A DNA stretch of 64,000 bases from an uncultured Muribaculaceae bacterium (GTDB taxonomy: Bacteria > Bacteroidota > Bacteroidia > Bacteroidales > Muribaculaceae), in contig CANCXM010000014.1 in NCBI GenBank assembly GCA_947381945.1, forward strand, positions 1-64,000, written 5' to 3'. The translations under genes were made by a program, and so were the position numbers. Positions 1 to 7,569 of the stretch are shown piece after piece. Every line of letters starts with the position of its first letter. Positions within the stretch are counted from its first letter, which is position 1. The notes beneath the pieces were generated by a model. The model saw nothing but the letters and a program-made list of their open reading frames with translations, was not told where the DNA came from and did no database searches.

Positions 1-92
1 CAAAGTTAGAGTTTATCCGCGCTGATTCTTGACTCTCTGGAATTCTCGCAAAATTTCTGTCTATGACAAGGATTTAGCAACGGTAGATGCCC

Positions 93-271
93 GTGGTTAT
101 GTAATACCCTGTATCCGGCCGAAGTATCTCGAGAGAGATACACGCCGGATGCATCGATTGCATATACAAGCGTGGGCTTCTGCGTTGCCGTCCCGACATA
201 GACAAGGCAATGCGAGAAGCCTCAAGGTGTAGGACGGCAACTGGTACAGACTCCTACGCTTTCTTTTTTTT
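93..271 (+). ncRNA. candidate structured RNA ending in an intrinsic terminator
   Basis: No convincing ORF is seen here, but several good helices can be drawn. Bases 111-119 pair with 144-152 around an inner hairpin 124-130/135-141 with a GAGA loop. Bases 175-189 (GGCTTCTGCGTTGCC) pair with 206-221. Bases 229-234 pair with 252-257, followed at 261-271 by a T-rich run. In addition 184-193 (GTTGCCGTCC) is an exact complement of 232-241, which would compete with the other two helices or form a pseudoknot. It could be a small RNA or a cis-acting leader of the gene at 348. I do not recognise a named family; the helices are seen, the function is inferred. Confidence 0.35.
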
Positions 272-347
272 ACAATTGGCTATAAACCAACCCGTTGCCG
301 ACGAGAGGAGGACCGAGGCACCCACACTCAACCATTCATCCGGCTAT

Positions 348-1076
348 ATGAACTCCTCTACCTCCGTCCCTCCCCCGGCGGTCCGCTCATGCAAGCCTGC
401 AACCTCTGTCCCGCCTTTTCCTTCCTCCGTTCCCCCGGCGGTCCGTCCATGCCGACCCGCCACCGACGTCCCGGCCCACCCCGACATCCTTGCATTGATT
501 GAATATTACAATCAAAACCACTCCCGTGGCCTCATCGACCGGCTCGAAAGCCTGAAAAACACCACCGACTTCGTCTGCGGACTCCACAACTCAACTCCCG
601 GCCCGAAAGACCATTACCGTCGCAACAGCCACCAGTTCTGCATCCCCACCAAGGTCATATCCGCTATGATCGAAACCCTTTCCGGTCTCAATCCCCGCGA
701 CTTCGCCGACTTCGAGCAACTGCGCGACTGCGTCATAGACCTCCGCACATCCCACGACATATCCAACTATGCCGACCTCTGCGTCTACGACTTCTCCCTC
801 CACTTCGGCTACCATCACTCCATCCTCCCCGACCGCCGCGTCTACATCCACGCCGGAGCCGCCAAGGGAGCCAAAGCCCTGCGCCGCCTCGGCCTCATCA
901 CCGGCGAAATCACCCCGCCCTCAATTCCCATCGAAGCCTTCGACCCCAGCCTTAGGGAAATGGGAGCCATGCACCTCGAAAACTTTATGTGCATAGTCCA
1001 CCGTCAGCTCACCCAAATGGCCGATACCCTCCAATCCCCCTCCGCCAAAAAGACCGCCAAGTCCGCCGTCAAATAA
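348..1076 (+). CDS. hypothetical protein with proline-rich duplicated N-terminus
   Basis: 242 residues from the ATG chosen here; the longer reading frame from 210 would run through the structured region and is unlikely to be coding. The first ~45 residues are Pro/Ala/Ser-rich with a near-duplicate PPAVRxCxPAT block. The remainder is compact and globular. Residues about 140-190 include YDFSLHFG followed by VYIHAGAAKGAKAL, a pattern I associate with uncharacterised Bacteroidales proteins and loosely with OGG-fold glycosylase-like proteins; that link is tentative. No signal peptide or membrane segment is evident. It may be read from the structured leader upstream. Function unknown. Confidence 0.6.
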   Translation: MNSSTSVPPPAVRSCKPATSVPPFPSSVPPAVRPCRPATDVPAHPDILALIEYYNQNHSRGLIDRLESLKNTTDFVCGLHNSTPGPKDHYRRNSHQFCIPTKVISAMIETLSGLNPRDFADFEQLRDCVIDLRTSHDISNYADLCVYDFSLHFGYHHSILPDRRVYIHAGAAKGAKALRRLGLITGEITPPSIPIEAFDPSLREMGAMHLENFMCIVHRQLTQMADTLQSPSAKKTAKSAVK

Positions 1077-1129
1077 ACCGGCAACAAATAAACCAACTAT
1101 AATTTTATAAACCAATTAATTCACACAAC

Positions 1130-4100
1130 ATGTTCAGACAACTACACAAACGGGTGTCGCGGCTATCGGCACCACTCTGGCTGCTCCTCCTCGGCCTAAT
1201 CCCGGCCAGCCTCTCAGCCCGAGACTTCACCTACACCTACGAAGGCCAAACCCTGACCTATACGGTCATCGATGAGGAAGCTAAAACGGTAGAAACAAAA
1301 CAAGGGCAATCCGAAGATGGCGGTAACAAAGTTAGCGGCGATATTATTCTCCCATCTATAGTATATGATGGTGAAACATCCTACACATTAACAAAAATTG
1401 GAGGATGGGGATTTGAGAGCAATAAAGATTTGACATCAATAAAACTACCAAACACCATCACAGAGATAAGCAATTCTGCATTTGGATATTGTTCCGGTCT
1501 TACCAACATCGAAATCCCCACTTCTGTATCAACAATCGGCAACTATGCATTCTACAGGTGCAGTGGACTGACAAGCATCATAATCCCAAATTCGGTAACC
1601 TCAATCGGTTACGGAGCATTCAGTGATTGCTCCGGCCTTACTGACATCGAAATTCCTACTTCTGTATCAACAATCGGCTGGAAAACATTCTACAATTGTA
1701 CCGGTCTGACCAGCGTCACAATCCCGAATTCGGTGACTTCAATCGATGAATACGCATTCTACGGGTGCCGTGGACTGACAAGCGTCACAATCCCAAATTC
1801 GGTGACTTCTATCAACAACTACACATTCTACGATTGCAGGAAACTGACAAGCGTTACAATTCCAAATTCGGTGACTTCAATTGGCTATGCCGCATTCTAC
1901 GATTGTAGGAAACTGACAAGCGTGATTATCCCAAATTCAGTAACCTCAATCGGCGACGACGCATTCAAGTATTGCAAAGGACTACAGAAATCTGCCTACC
2001 CTTCTTCCTTGTCCAATCCATTCCCAACTGGCGTTGCAGTAAGCTATCCGGCGGAAGACTCATACATCGAAGATGGATGCATTTGGAGCGAGGATAAAAC
2101 AAAACTATATTTCGTTTCCATAGATTTAAAAGGTGAGTTCACAATCCCCAATTCGGTGACTTCAATCGGCTATGCCGTATTCTACAATTGCAGTGGACTA
2201 ACAAGCATCACAATCCCAAATTCAGTGACTTCTATCGGCAACAGCGCATTCCGCAATTGCATTGGACTGAAAAGCGTCAAAATCCCAAATTCAGTGACTT
2301 CTATCGGCGACGACGCATTCATATACTGCAGTGGACTGACAAGCATGATTATCCCCAATTCAGTGACTTCAATCGGACGCAACGCATTCACAGATTGCGT
2401 AGGACTGAAGAAATCCGCCTACCCTTCTTCCTTATCCAAGCCATTTTCCTATGGAGTTGCAGTAAGCTATCCGGCAGAAGGCTCATACATCGAAGATGGA
2501 TATATTTGGAGCGAGGATAGAACATGCCTCTATTTCGTGCCATATAATGTAACAGGCGAGTTCACAATCCCCAATTCGGTGACTTTAATCGGCAACGATG
2601 CATTCTCAGGCTGCAACGCTCTGACAAGCGTGATTATACCCAATTCGGTGACTTCAATCGGCAACAGCGCATTCTCACGTTGCAACGCTCTGACAAGCGT
2701 GATTATACCCAATTCGGTGACTTCAATCGGCAACAGCGCATTCTCACGTTGCAACGCTCTGACAAGCGTGATTATACCCAATTCGGTAACATCCATCGAT
2801 CAAAACGCATTCAGTGATTGCAGCGGCCTGAAAAAATCAGCTTACCCATCTTCCTTGTCCAATCCATTCCCTACTGGCGTTGCAGTAAGCTATCCGGCGA
2901 AAGGTTCATGCATCGAGAATGGATACATTTGGAACGAAGATAAAACAGACCTCTATTTCGTACCATTAAATGTAGAAGGCGTGTTCACTCTTCCTAAATC
3001 GGTAACCACAATCGGGGGAATGGCTTTTTATGGATGTGACGACATAACCGGACTCACTGTGGAAAGCTCTGTTCCTGCTTCGTTCAATGACAACAGCTTC
3101 TCAAATTATAATATCGAGGTGACCGTACCAACCGGAAGCCTCTACGATTATGCAGCTTCAGATTGGGCTAAATTCCCCACCTTGAAAGATACTTCAGGAG
3201 TTACATCCGTTGAGTTTTCTGACGATGTCTTCAAGTTTCGCGTGATAAGCCAAGATGAAGTGATGCTTATTGCCGGAAATTATAATAATATGGCCTCTGT
3301 ATCTATCCCTGAGAGAGTTGTCTGTGATGACAAATTCAAGTATGTCACGGTTATAGGCAGCTCTGCTTTCAGTGATTGCAATTATATGACATCGCTCGTA
3401 TTGCCCAAACGCCTTAAGTCAATTTCGGAAAGTGCATTCTCTGGCTGCACCGGACTGACCACAGTCAATTTCCCCGAGTCGCTCACCACTATCGGCAACA
3501 GCTCATTCTCTGGCTGCACCAGACTGACCACAGTCAATTTCCAGGAGTCGCTCACCACTATCGGCAACAAATCATTCTATGGCTGCACCGGACTGACCAC
3601 AGTCAATTTCCCGAAATCGCTCACCACTATCGGCAACAGCTCATTCTCTGACTGCACCGGACTGACCGAGTTCACATTGAACGGCAATATTGAAAGTATC
3701 GGCGACTATGCTTTCAGTAATTGCAGGAATCTGCTAACATTCAACAGTAAAGACATCGCTTCCGTTGGTGAAGGTGCATTTAAAAACTGCAAAAAACTTG
3801 AGGCAGTTACCATTAATTGGGAGGAAATCGCAAAAGAGACTTTCAGCAATTGCGATGGTCTAAAATTTCCAAGTATTGCATCCGCCTTGAAATCAATAGG
3901 CGATGGCGCATTCTATAAGTGCGTGAGCCTCTTCGATGTATTTATTCCGGGATCAGTAAACTCAATAGGCGACCAAGCATTCTATGGTTGTGAAAAACTG
4001 GAGTCAATTTTTTTTGATAAAGGCGAGGCTTCAATAGGCAACCAAGCATTCTATAATTGTAAAAATCTGAAGTCACTTATTTTGGCAGAAGGAATGGCAT

Positions 4101-5317
4101 CAATAGGGAATCAAGCTTTCTATGGTTGCAGCAGCCTCCCCGAAGTATATATTCCGGGGTCGGTAAGCTCAATAGGCCAATCAGCATTCTATGGTTGTAG
4201 CAACCTCTCTGAAGTATCTATTCCGGCATCCGTAAACTCAATAGGCGAATCAGCATTTGAGAACTGCTCAATGATGGGTAAGTTTACTTTGGAGGATGCG
4301 ATTGAACCCATCAAGATAGGCGACAATGCCTTATATCTTACTCCTATCAAGGATATGTATATCGGACGCGACTATACCTATAACGGCTACGGCAGTATGA
4401 GCACCGGAATTGAATCACTGACCTACGGCAACGCAATCACCACTATCCCCGCCTACGCGTTCAATAGGGCATATGGGCTCAAAACCGTCAATTTCGGCTC
4501 ATCCATCGAGACCATCGGCGAGAATGCCTTCAACGGCTGCGCACTCACCGAACTCGTGCTTCCGCCCCATGTAAAGACTATCGGCAACAATGCTTTCAGC
4601 GCCAACAATATCAAGAACATCGCCATCGGCAGCGAGGTTACTGAAATCGGCGAAAAGGCTTTCGACGGCGCAAACCAGCTTGCAGGCGTGAGCATTACCG
4701 CCACGACTCCCCCGATGGCCAATAACAACACCTTCAGCTACTATGACTGCCCGCTCTATGTGACTCCCGGCTACGTGGATACATACTACAACTTCACCCG
4801 CTGCTGGTATCGCTTCACGGGCCACGACCTCATCCCCGCCGAGAAGGTGACAATCCAGACCGAGTCGGGCAACATGGCCAACATCACCCTCAAACCGGGC
4901 GAGACAATGAAGCTTTCGGCTACCATGACTCCCGCCAACGCTTCGCTCCCCTACATCTTCTGGCGCTCGACCAACCCGGCTTTCGCCACTGTTGACCAGG
5001 AGGGTAATGTGACGCTCGTCAACAGAAATGAGGACGATGAAATCGCCACATACGCCGATGGAGCTGCTACTGAATGTAAGATCCTCGCCGAGACCCTCTA
5101 TGCAACCTGTCCGGTAGCCGAGATTACAATCAAGGATGCCACAAGCGGTATCGAGGATATCATCACCGATGAGGATGAGAATGACGTAATCAATCGTCCG
5201 AACGATATCTATAACCTCCAGGGCATCTGTCTCAAACGCAATGCTACCGAGGATGACATCAAAGCCCTCCGCCCCGGCCTCTACATCATCGCCGGCAAGA
5301 AGGTTATCATCCGCTAA
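1130..5317 (+). CDS. BspA-like leucine-rich repeat surface protein
   Basis: 1395 residues. A Sec-type signal peptide covers about residues 1-30 (basic start, hydrophobic core ending SLSARD). Most of the body is BspA/TpLRR-type (LRR_5) repeats of about 23 residues built on AFxxCxxLTSVxIPNSVTSIG. Near residues 1230-1300 lies a Big2-like domain (VTIQ...LKPGETMKLSATMTPANAS). The C-terminus (DIYNLQGICL ... LRPGLYIIAGKKVIIR) resembles the C-terminal sorting or anchoring domain common in Bacteroidales secreted proteins. Proteins of this family bind host matrix or other bacteria; the role here is inferred. The repeats are organised in a higher-order 423-bp period at 1988, 2411 and 2834, plus near-identical 69-bp tandem units around 2613-2800, indicating recent internal duplication. 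Confidence 0.9.
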   Translation: MFRQLHKRVSRLSAPLWLLLLGLIPASLSARDFTYTYEGQTLTYTVIDEEAKTVETKQGQSEDGGNKVSGDIILPSIVYDGETSYTLTKIGGWGFESNKDLTSIKLPNTITEISNSAFGYCSGLTNIEIPTSVSTIGNYAFYRCSGLTSIIIPNSVTSIGYGAFSDCSGLTDIEIPTSVSTIGWKTFYNCTGLTSVTIPNSVTSIDEYAFYGCRGLTSVTIPNSVTSINNYTFYDCRKLTSVTIPNSVTSIGYAAFYDCRKLTSVIIPNSVTSIGDDAFKYCKGLQKSAYPSSLSNPFPTGVAVSYPAEDSYIEDGCIWSEDKTKLYFVSIDLKGEFTIPNSVTSIGYAVFYNCSGLTSITIPNSVTSIGNSAFRNCIGLKSVKIPNSVTSIGDDAFIYCSGLTSMIIPNSVTSIGRNAFTDCVGLKKSAYPSSLSKPFSYGVAVSYPAEGSYIEDGYIWSEDRTCLYFVPYNVTGEFTIPNSVTLIGNDAFSGCNALTSVIIPNSVTSIGNSAFSRCNALTSVIIPNSVTSIGNSAFSRCNALTSVIIPNSVTSIDQNAFSDCSGLKKSAYPSSLSNPFPTGVAVSYPAKGSCIENGYIWNEDKTDLYFVPLNVEGVFTLPKSVTTIGGMAFYGCDDITGLTVESSVPASFNDNSFSNYNIEVTVPTGSLYDYAASDWAKFPTLKDTSGVTSVEFSDDVFKFRVISQDEVMLIAGNYNNMASVSIPERVVCDDKFKYVTVIGSSAFSDCNYMTSLVLPKRLKSISESAFSGCTGLTTVNFPESLTTIGNSSFSGCTRLTTVNFQESLTTIGNKSFYGCTGLTTVNFPKSLTTIGNSSFSDCTGLTEFTLNGNIESIGDYAFSNCRNLLTFNSKDIASVGEGAFKNCKKLEAVTINWEEIAKETFSNCDGLKFPSIASALKSIGDGAFYKCVSLFDVFIPGSVNSIGDQAFYGCEKLESIFFDKGEASIGNQAFYNCKNLKSLILAEGMASIGNQAFYGCSSLPEVYIPGSVSSIGQSAFYGCSNLSEVSIPASVNSIGESAFENCSMMGKFTLEDAIEPIKIGDNALYLTPIKDMYIGRDYTYNGYGSMSTGIESLTYGNAITTIPAYAFNRAYGLKTVNFGSSIETIGENAFNGCALTELVLPPHVKTIGNNAFSANNIKNIAIGSEVTEIGEKAFDGANQLAGVSITATTPPMANNNTFSYYDCPLYVTPGYVDTYYNFTRCWYRFTGHDLIPAEKVTIQTESGNMANITLKPGETMKLSATMTPANASLPYIFWRSTNPAFATVDQEGNVTLVNRNEDDEIATYADGAATECKILAETLYATCPVAEITIKDATSGIEDIITDEDENDVINRPNDIYNLQGICLKRNATEDDIKALRPGLYIIAGKKVIIR
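1988..3000 (+). repeat. 423-bp higher-order repeat in the BspA-like gene
   Basis: The KSAYPSSLS...GVAVSYPA...SYIEDG.IW block recurs with AAATC anchors at 1988, 2411 and 2834, exactly 423 bp (141 residues) apart. Each superblock combines this spacer with several 23-residue leucine-rich repeats. The period keeps the reading frame. Confidence 0.85.
2613..2800 (+). repeat. near-identical 69-bp tandem units inside the BspA-like gene
   Basis: Successive 69-bp (23-residue) units reading CNALTSVIIPNSVTSIG... are almost identical at DNA level, including synonymous positions. This marks very recent duplication or gene conversion within the leucine-rich repeat region. Confidence 0.85.
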
Positions 5318-5368
5318 TCGTGTGGTGTGGGTTTTTTATCAATGTGGTTTTTTATCAATTTGTATACA

Positions 5369-5393
5369 GTAGGGACGCTTTTCAAAGCGTCCG
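5369..5393 (+). repeat. short palindromic element, AAAGCG core
   Basis: Reads TAGGGACGC then TTTTCAAAGCGTCCGC, a dyad able to form a GGACGCTTT hairpin. It has an inverted partner at 5726 and a second pair at 63332/63575. Confidence 0.8.
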
Positions 5394-5564
5394 CAACAGT
5401 ATACAATCCGCAAATACAAATTGATAAAACCCCAACAAAAAAATCAATTAACCCCCAATAAAAATTTGATTTTCACCCACCCAACAACCATTTGATTTTT
5501 CAAAAAACCGCGGACCGCAATCCCCCAACAAATTGATTAAAAAAACGCGGACCGCCCCCAATAT

Positions 5565-5705
5565 TCGATTCGAATTCGAATGTCCAATTTACCCCCGGAC
5601 ATTCGGATTCGAATTCGAATATTTAATTCGTATCCGGATACTCAATTTCATATCCCGATTCAATTTCGGATTCGGATATTCAATCCGCCGCCCGAATTCG
5701 ATGCA
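5565..5705. repeat. ATTCGAAT word-repeat block
   Basis: Repeated short words GATTCGAATTCGAAT, ATCCGGAT and CAATTTC in a degenerate array. A local hairpin is formed by CGAATGTCC and GGACATTCG around a short spacer. Confidence 0.65.
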
Positions 5706-5725
5706 TTTTCAACCCGTATCCTGTC

Positions 5726-5752
5726 GCGGACGCTTTGAAAAGCGTCCCTACC
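5726..5752 (-). repeat. short palindromic element, AAAGCG core, inverted copy
   Basis: Reads GCGGACGCTTTGAAAAGCG then TCCCTACC, the reverse complement of the element at 5369. Confidence 0.8.
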
Positions 5753-5840
5753 GGAAGCACCCCCATCCGGAAGCATCCCCATCCGGAAGCGTCCATACCG
5801 GAAACGTTCCATACCGGAAGCGTCCCTACCGGACAATCAC
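5750..5840 (+). repeat. CCGGAAGC tandem repeat
   Basis: About five imperfect 15-16 bp units of CCGGAAGC followed by RYCCCCAT or GTCCATA, continuing directly from the palindromic element at 5726. Confidence 0.7.
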
Positions 5841-5858
5841 CCACAATTCACCCACGCA

Positions 5859-7001
5859 ATGCAACCGCACCCCCAACTCACTCAATATTACCATTTTTGG
5901 GATGAATTTTTGAGAGGATGGCTCAACCGGACAGTCACCTGTCCCCCTCACGGCGACACATTCGACACCCGCCGTCACCAACTCATGCCCGAACCCTGGT
6001 GGGGATGGACAGGCAACCCATCAATCCCCCTCCACGCCGTGGTCATCAACCTAAGCCCCGCCGACACCTCCATCCCCGAGACCTCGGAAAACCTCCGCAA
6101 CCTCGTAAGCCCCGACTGGAGCTACTCCGCCTCCATGAACCCCTCCCACAACTCCCTCCGCGACAGCCTCCCGGAGACCGATGCATGGTATCTCGAAAAA
6201 CGAGCCAAACCCCTTACACTCTTCGCTACCGATGGACAAAAACTTCCCGACCCCGTAGCCCACACCCTATCCATCCAACTATGCCCCTGGCACAGCGGAT
6301 CCCCCGACAAACTCCTCAAACGTTTCTGGTCCATCCCCGACTCACGCACCAACAAAGCAACCAACCCATCATCTCCCTCAACCCCAACCTCCTCTCCAAC
6401 AAACGCCCCAACCTCCCCATCAACAAACACGCCAACCTCCTCTACAACAAACGCCCCAACCTCCTCTCCAAATCATCCCCGGGCCACAACCACCCCTTCC
6501 TCCAACCTCCCGACAGATAGAACACTAACATACTTCAACAACATAATAGGCTTCGCAGCCCAAGCCTCCAAACTGATAAAAGGCAAACTAAAAAACACCG
6601 TAATAGTCCGCTGCAAAACCTCCACCTTCATCAACCTCCTCACCCCCTTCAACCCCACCCCCCAAACCCAATCCCCAACCATCCAAACCCCATCATCAAC
6701 CATCCAAACAACACCTCCACAAGCTCCCACCTCTCCAACCCCGTCACCAACCTCCCAGACCATGCCTCACCAAGCTCCCACTCCAACCCCATCCCAAACC
6801 ACCCAAATCCCACCTTCCCAAGCCCCCACCCAACTAAAAGGCATAAGCCATACCATCCTCACCTTCCCCCAATGGCCCGAAATACGCTTCATCTGCATAT
6901 CCGGATGCCGCAACAACCTCCCCACACCCCAAAACATGACCACCCTCTTCCAAACCATCCACCCCGGCAGCATCCCGCACGGAGAGTCCGCAGGACACTG
7001 A
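5859..7001 (+). CDS. hypothetical protein with Pro/Thr/Ser-rich insertions
   Basis: 380 residues. The N-terminal ~160 residues look globular: MPEPWWG near residue 43, AVVINLSP near 65, and a conserved-looking CPWHSG near 145. This resembles uncharacterised Bacteroidales proteins with a PEPxxG ... NLNPG pattern. Two low-complexity tracts interrupt it, about residues 165-205 (PTSSPTNAPTS-like) and 265-325 (TPxQTxQxPPSQAPT-like), with a globular stretch between them (YFNNIIGFAAQASKLIKGKL). The last residues (GESAGH) are encoded by the first unit of the 52-bp repeat array, so the C-terminus has probably been rewritten by it. No signal peptide. The gene may be decaying; function unknown. Confidence 0.5.
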   Translation: MQPHPQLTQYYHFWDEFLRGWLNRTVTCPPHGDTFDTRRHQLMPEPWWGWTGNPSIPLHAVVINLSPADTSIPETSENLRNLVSPDWSYSASMNPSHNSLRDSLPETDAWYLEKRAKPLTLFATDGQKLPDPVAHTLSIQLCPWHSGSPDKLLKRFWSIPDSRTNKATNPSSPSTPTSSPTNAPTSPSTNTPTSSTTNAPTSSPNHPRATTTPSSNLPTDRTLTYFNNIIGFAAQASKLIKGKLKNTVIVRCKTSTFINLLTPFNPTPQTQSPTIQTPSSTIQTTPPQAPTSPTPSPTSQTMPHQAPTPTPSQTTQIPPSQAPTQLKGISHTILTFPQWPEIRFICISGCRNNLPTPQNMTTLFQTIHPGSIPHGESAGH

Positions 7002-7245
7002 TTTTTTCATAACCCCATACATCGAAGCGCAGCGTGTGTCCGCAGGACACTGATTTTTTCGTAACCCCGTACATCAAAGCGCAGCGTGTGTCCGCAGGAC
7101 ACTGATTTTTTCGTAACCCCGTACATCGAAGCGCAGCGTGTGTCCGCAGGACACTGATTTTTTCGTAACCCCGTACATCAAAGCGCAGCGTGTGTCCGCA
7201 GGACACTGATTTTTTCGTAACCCCGTACATCGAAGCGCAGCGTAG
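6986..7245. repeat. five tandem copies of a 52-bp unit
   Basis: Units begin at 6986, 7038, 7090, 7142 and 7194, exactly 52 bp apart, each starting GTCCGCAGGACACTGATTTT. Units differ by only a few bases (CATA/CGTA, TCGAAG/TCAAAG). There are no unique spacers, so this is not a CRISPR array. Each unit holds a small GTGTCCGCAGGACAC dyad. The last unit continues into a second module at 7246-7310; a single-copy relative lies at 55095-55250. Confidence 0.9.
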
Positions 7246-7310
7246 ATGTGCGGGGCAAGCAATACCAACAAGAAAAAAGATGTCCGACAGGACATCGATT
7301 TACAACCCCG
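7246..7310. repeat. second module of the dispersed 52-bp-repeat element
   Basis: ATGTGCGGGG, a spacer of about 25 bp, then GATGTCCGACAGGACATCGA and TTTAC. The same order of sequences is found in reverse orientation at 55120-55200. Confidence 0.75.
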
Positions 7311-7399
7311 GAAGGCAAAAAAACTCCGGACGGCCACACCACAATAAAAAACAATCCTCCTCTCCGAAAGCCATTCCCACGCAGCCCCGCGTATCCCCC

Positions 7400-7448
7400 T
7401 ATATTATTAGGCTTATTAGCCTTATTTGACCTATTAGCCCTATCCTTC
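7400..7448. repeat. TTATTAG/CTTATTTGACC word repeat
   Basis: Degenerate short words (TATTAGGCTTATTAGCCTTA, TTTGACC, TATTAGCCCTA). The reverse complement uses the same vocabulary as the block at 31385-31452. Confidence 0.6.
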
Positions 7449-7461
7449 CCCACCCTCATCC

Positions 7462-7488
7462 GCATACGCCCTACAGCACGTCCCTACA
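7462..7488 (-). repeat. short palindromic element, degenerate CTACAG core
   Basis: GCATACGCCCTACAGCACGT then CCCTACAA, a decayed copy of the CATACGCGCTACAGCGCG family seen at 14230, 17324 and 28378. Confidence 0.65.
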
Positions 7489-7492
7489 ACCC

Positions 7493-7530
7493 CAAAAACT
7501 CAAAACTCACAACTCAAAACCTCCCCCTCA
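7493..7530 (+). repeat. AACTCAAAACT word repeat upstream of recF
   Basis: Short run of CAAAAACTCAAAACTCACAA-type words ending just before the -33 element of the recF promoter; the C/A-rich strand is the sense strand. Confidence 0.7.
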
Positions 7531-7531
7531 T

Positions 7532-7562
7532 TTTGCCATCACACGGAAATTGAGTATTTTTG
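7532..7562 (+). promoter_or_regulatory. Bacteroidota-type promoter of recF
   Basis: TTTG at 7532-7535, 19 nt, then TATTTTTG at 7555-7562 (TAnnTTTG). The recF ATG follows after only 7 nt, so the transcript would be nearly leaderless. Confidence 0.65.
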
Positions 7563-7569
7563 TAGCATT

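Larger units (their letters stand above)
5318..5858. other. gene-free, repeat-filled intergenic region
   Basis: No credible gene. It contains an inverted pair of GGGACGC palindromes (5369-5393 and 5726-5752), a block of ATTCGAAT/ATCCGGAT words (about 5565-5705) and a CCGGAAGC tandem repeat (5750-5840). The in-frame ORF across it (5533-5913) is low-complexity. Confidence 0.75.

Noticed and set aside
29..232. Small ORF at the left edge
   Set aside because: Overlaps the helices of the structured RNA candidate, has no recognisable features, and codon use is unlike neighbouring genes.
2530..2796. Minus-strand ORFs in the BspA-like gene (for example repeated ELGIITLVRALQ peptides)
   Set aside because: Shadows of the highly regular 69-bp repeat in the sense gene.
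5533..5913. ORF through the ATTCGAAT and CCGGAAGC repeats
   Set aside because: Composition follows the repeat words, no start signal, and it overlaps the more plausible start of the gene at 5859.
6986..7245. CRISPR-like array from 52-bp repeats
   Set aside because: Units are directly adjacent with no unique spacers, and no cas genes are nearby.
6889..7465. Minus-strand ORFs over the 52-bp array encoding repeated MYGVTKKSVSCGHTLRF-like peptides
   Set aside because: They exist only because the 52-bp unit is open when read backward and changes frame between units (52 is not a multiple of 3); no start signal or homology.
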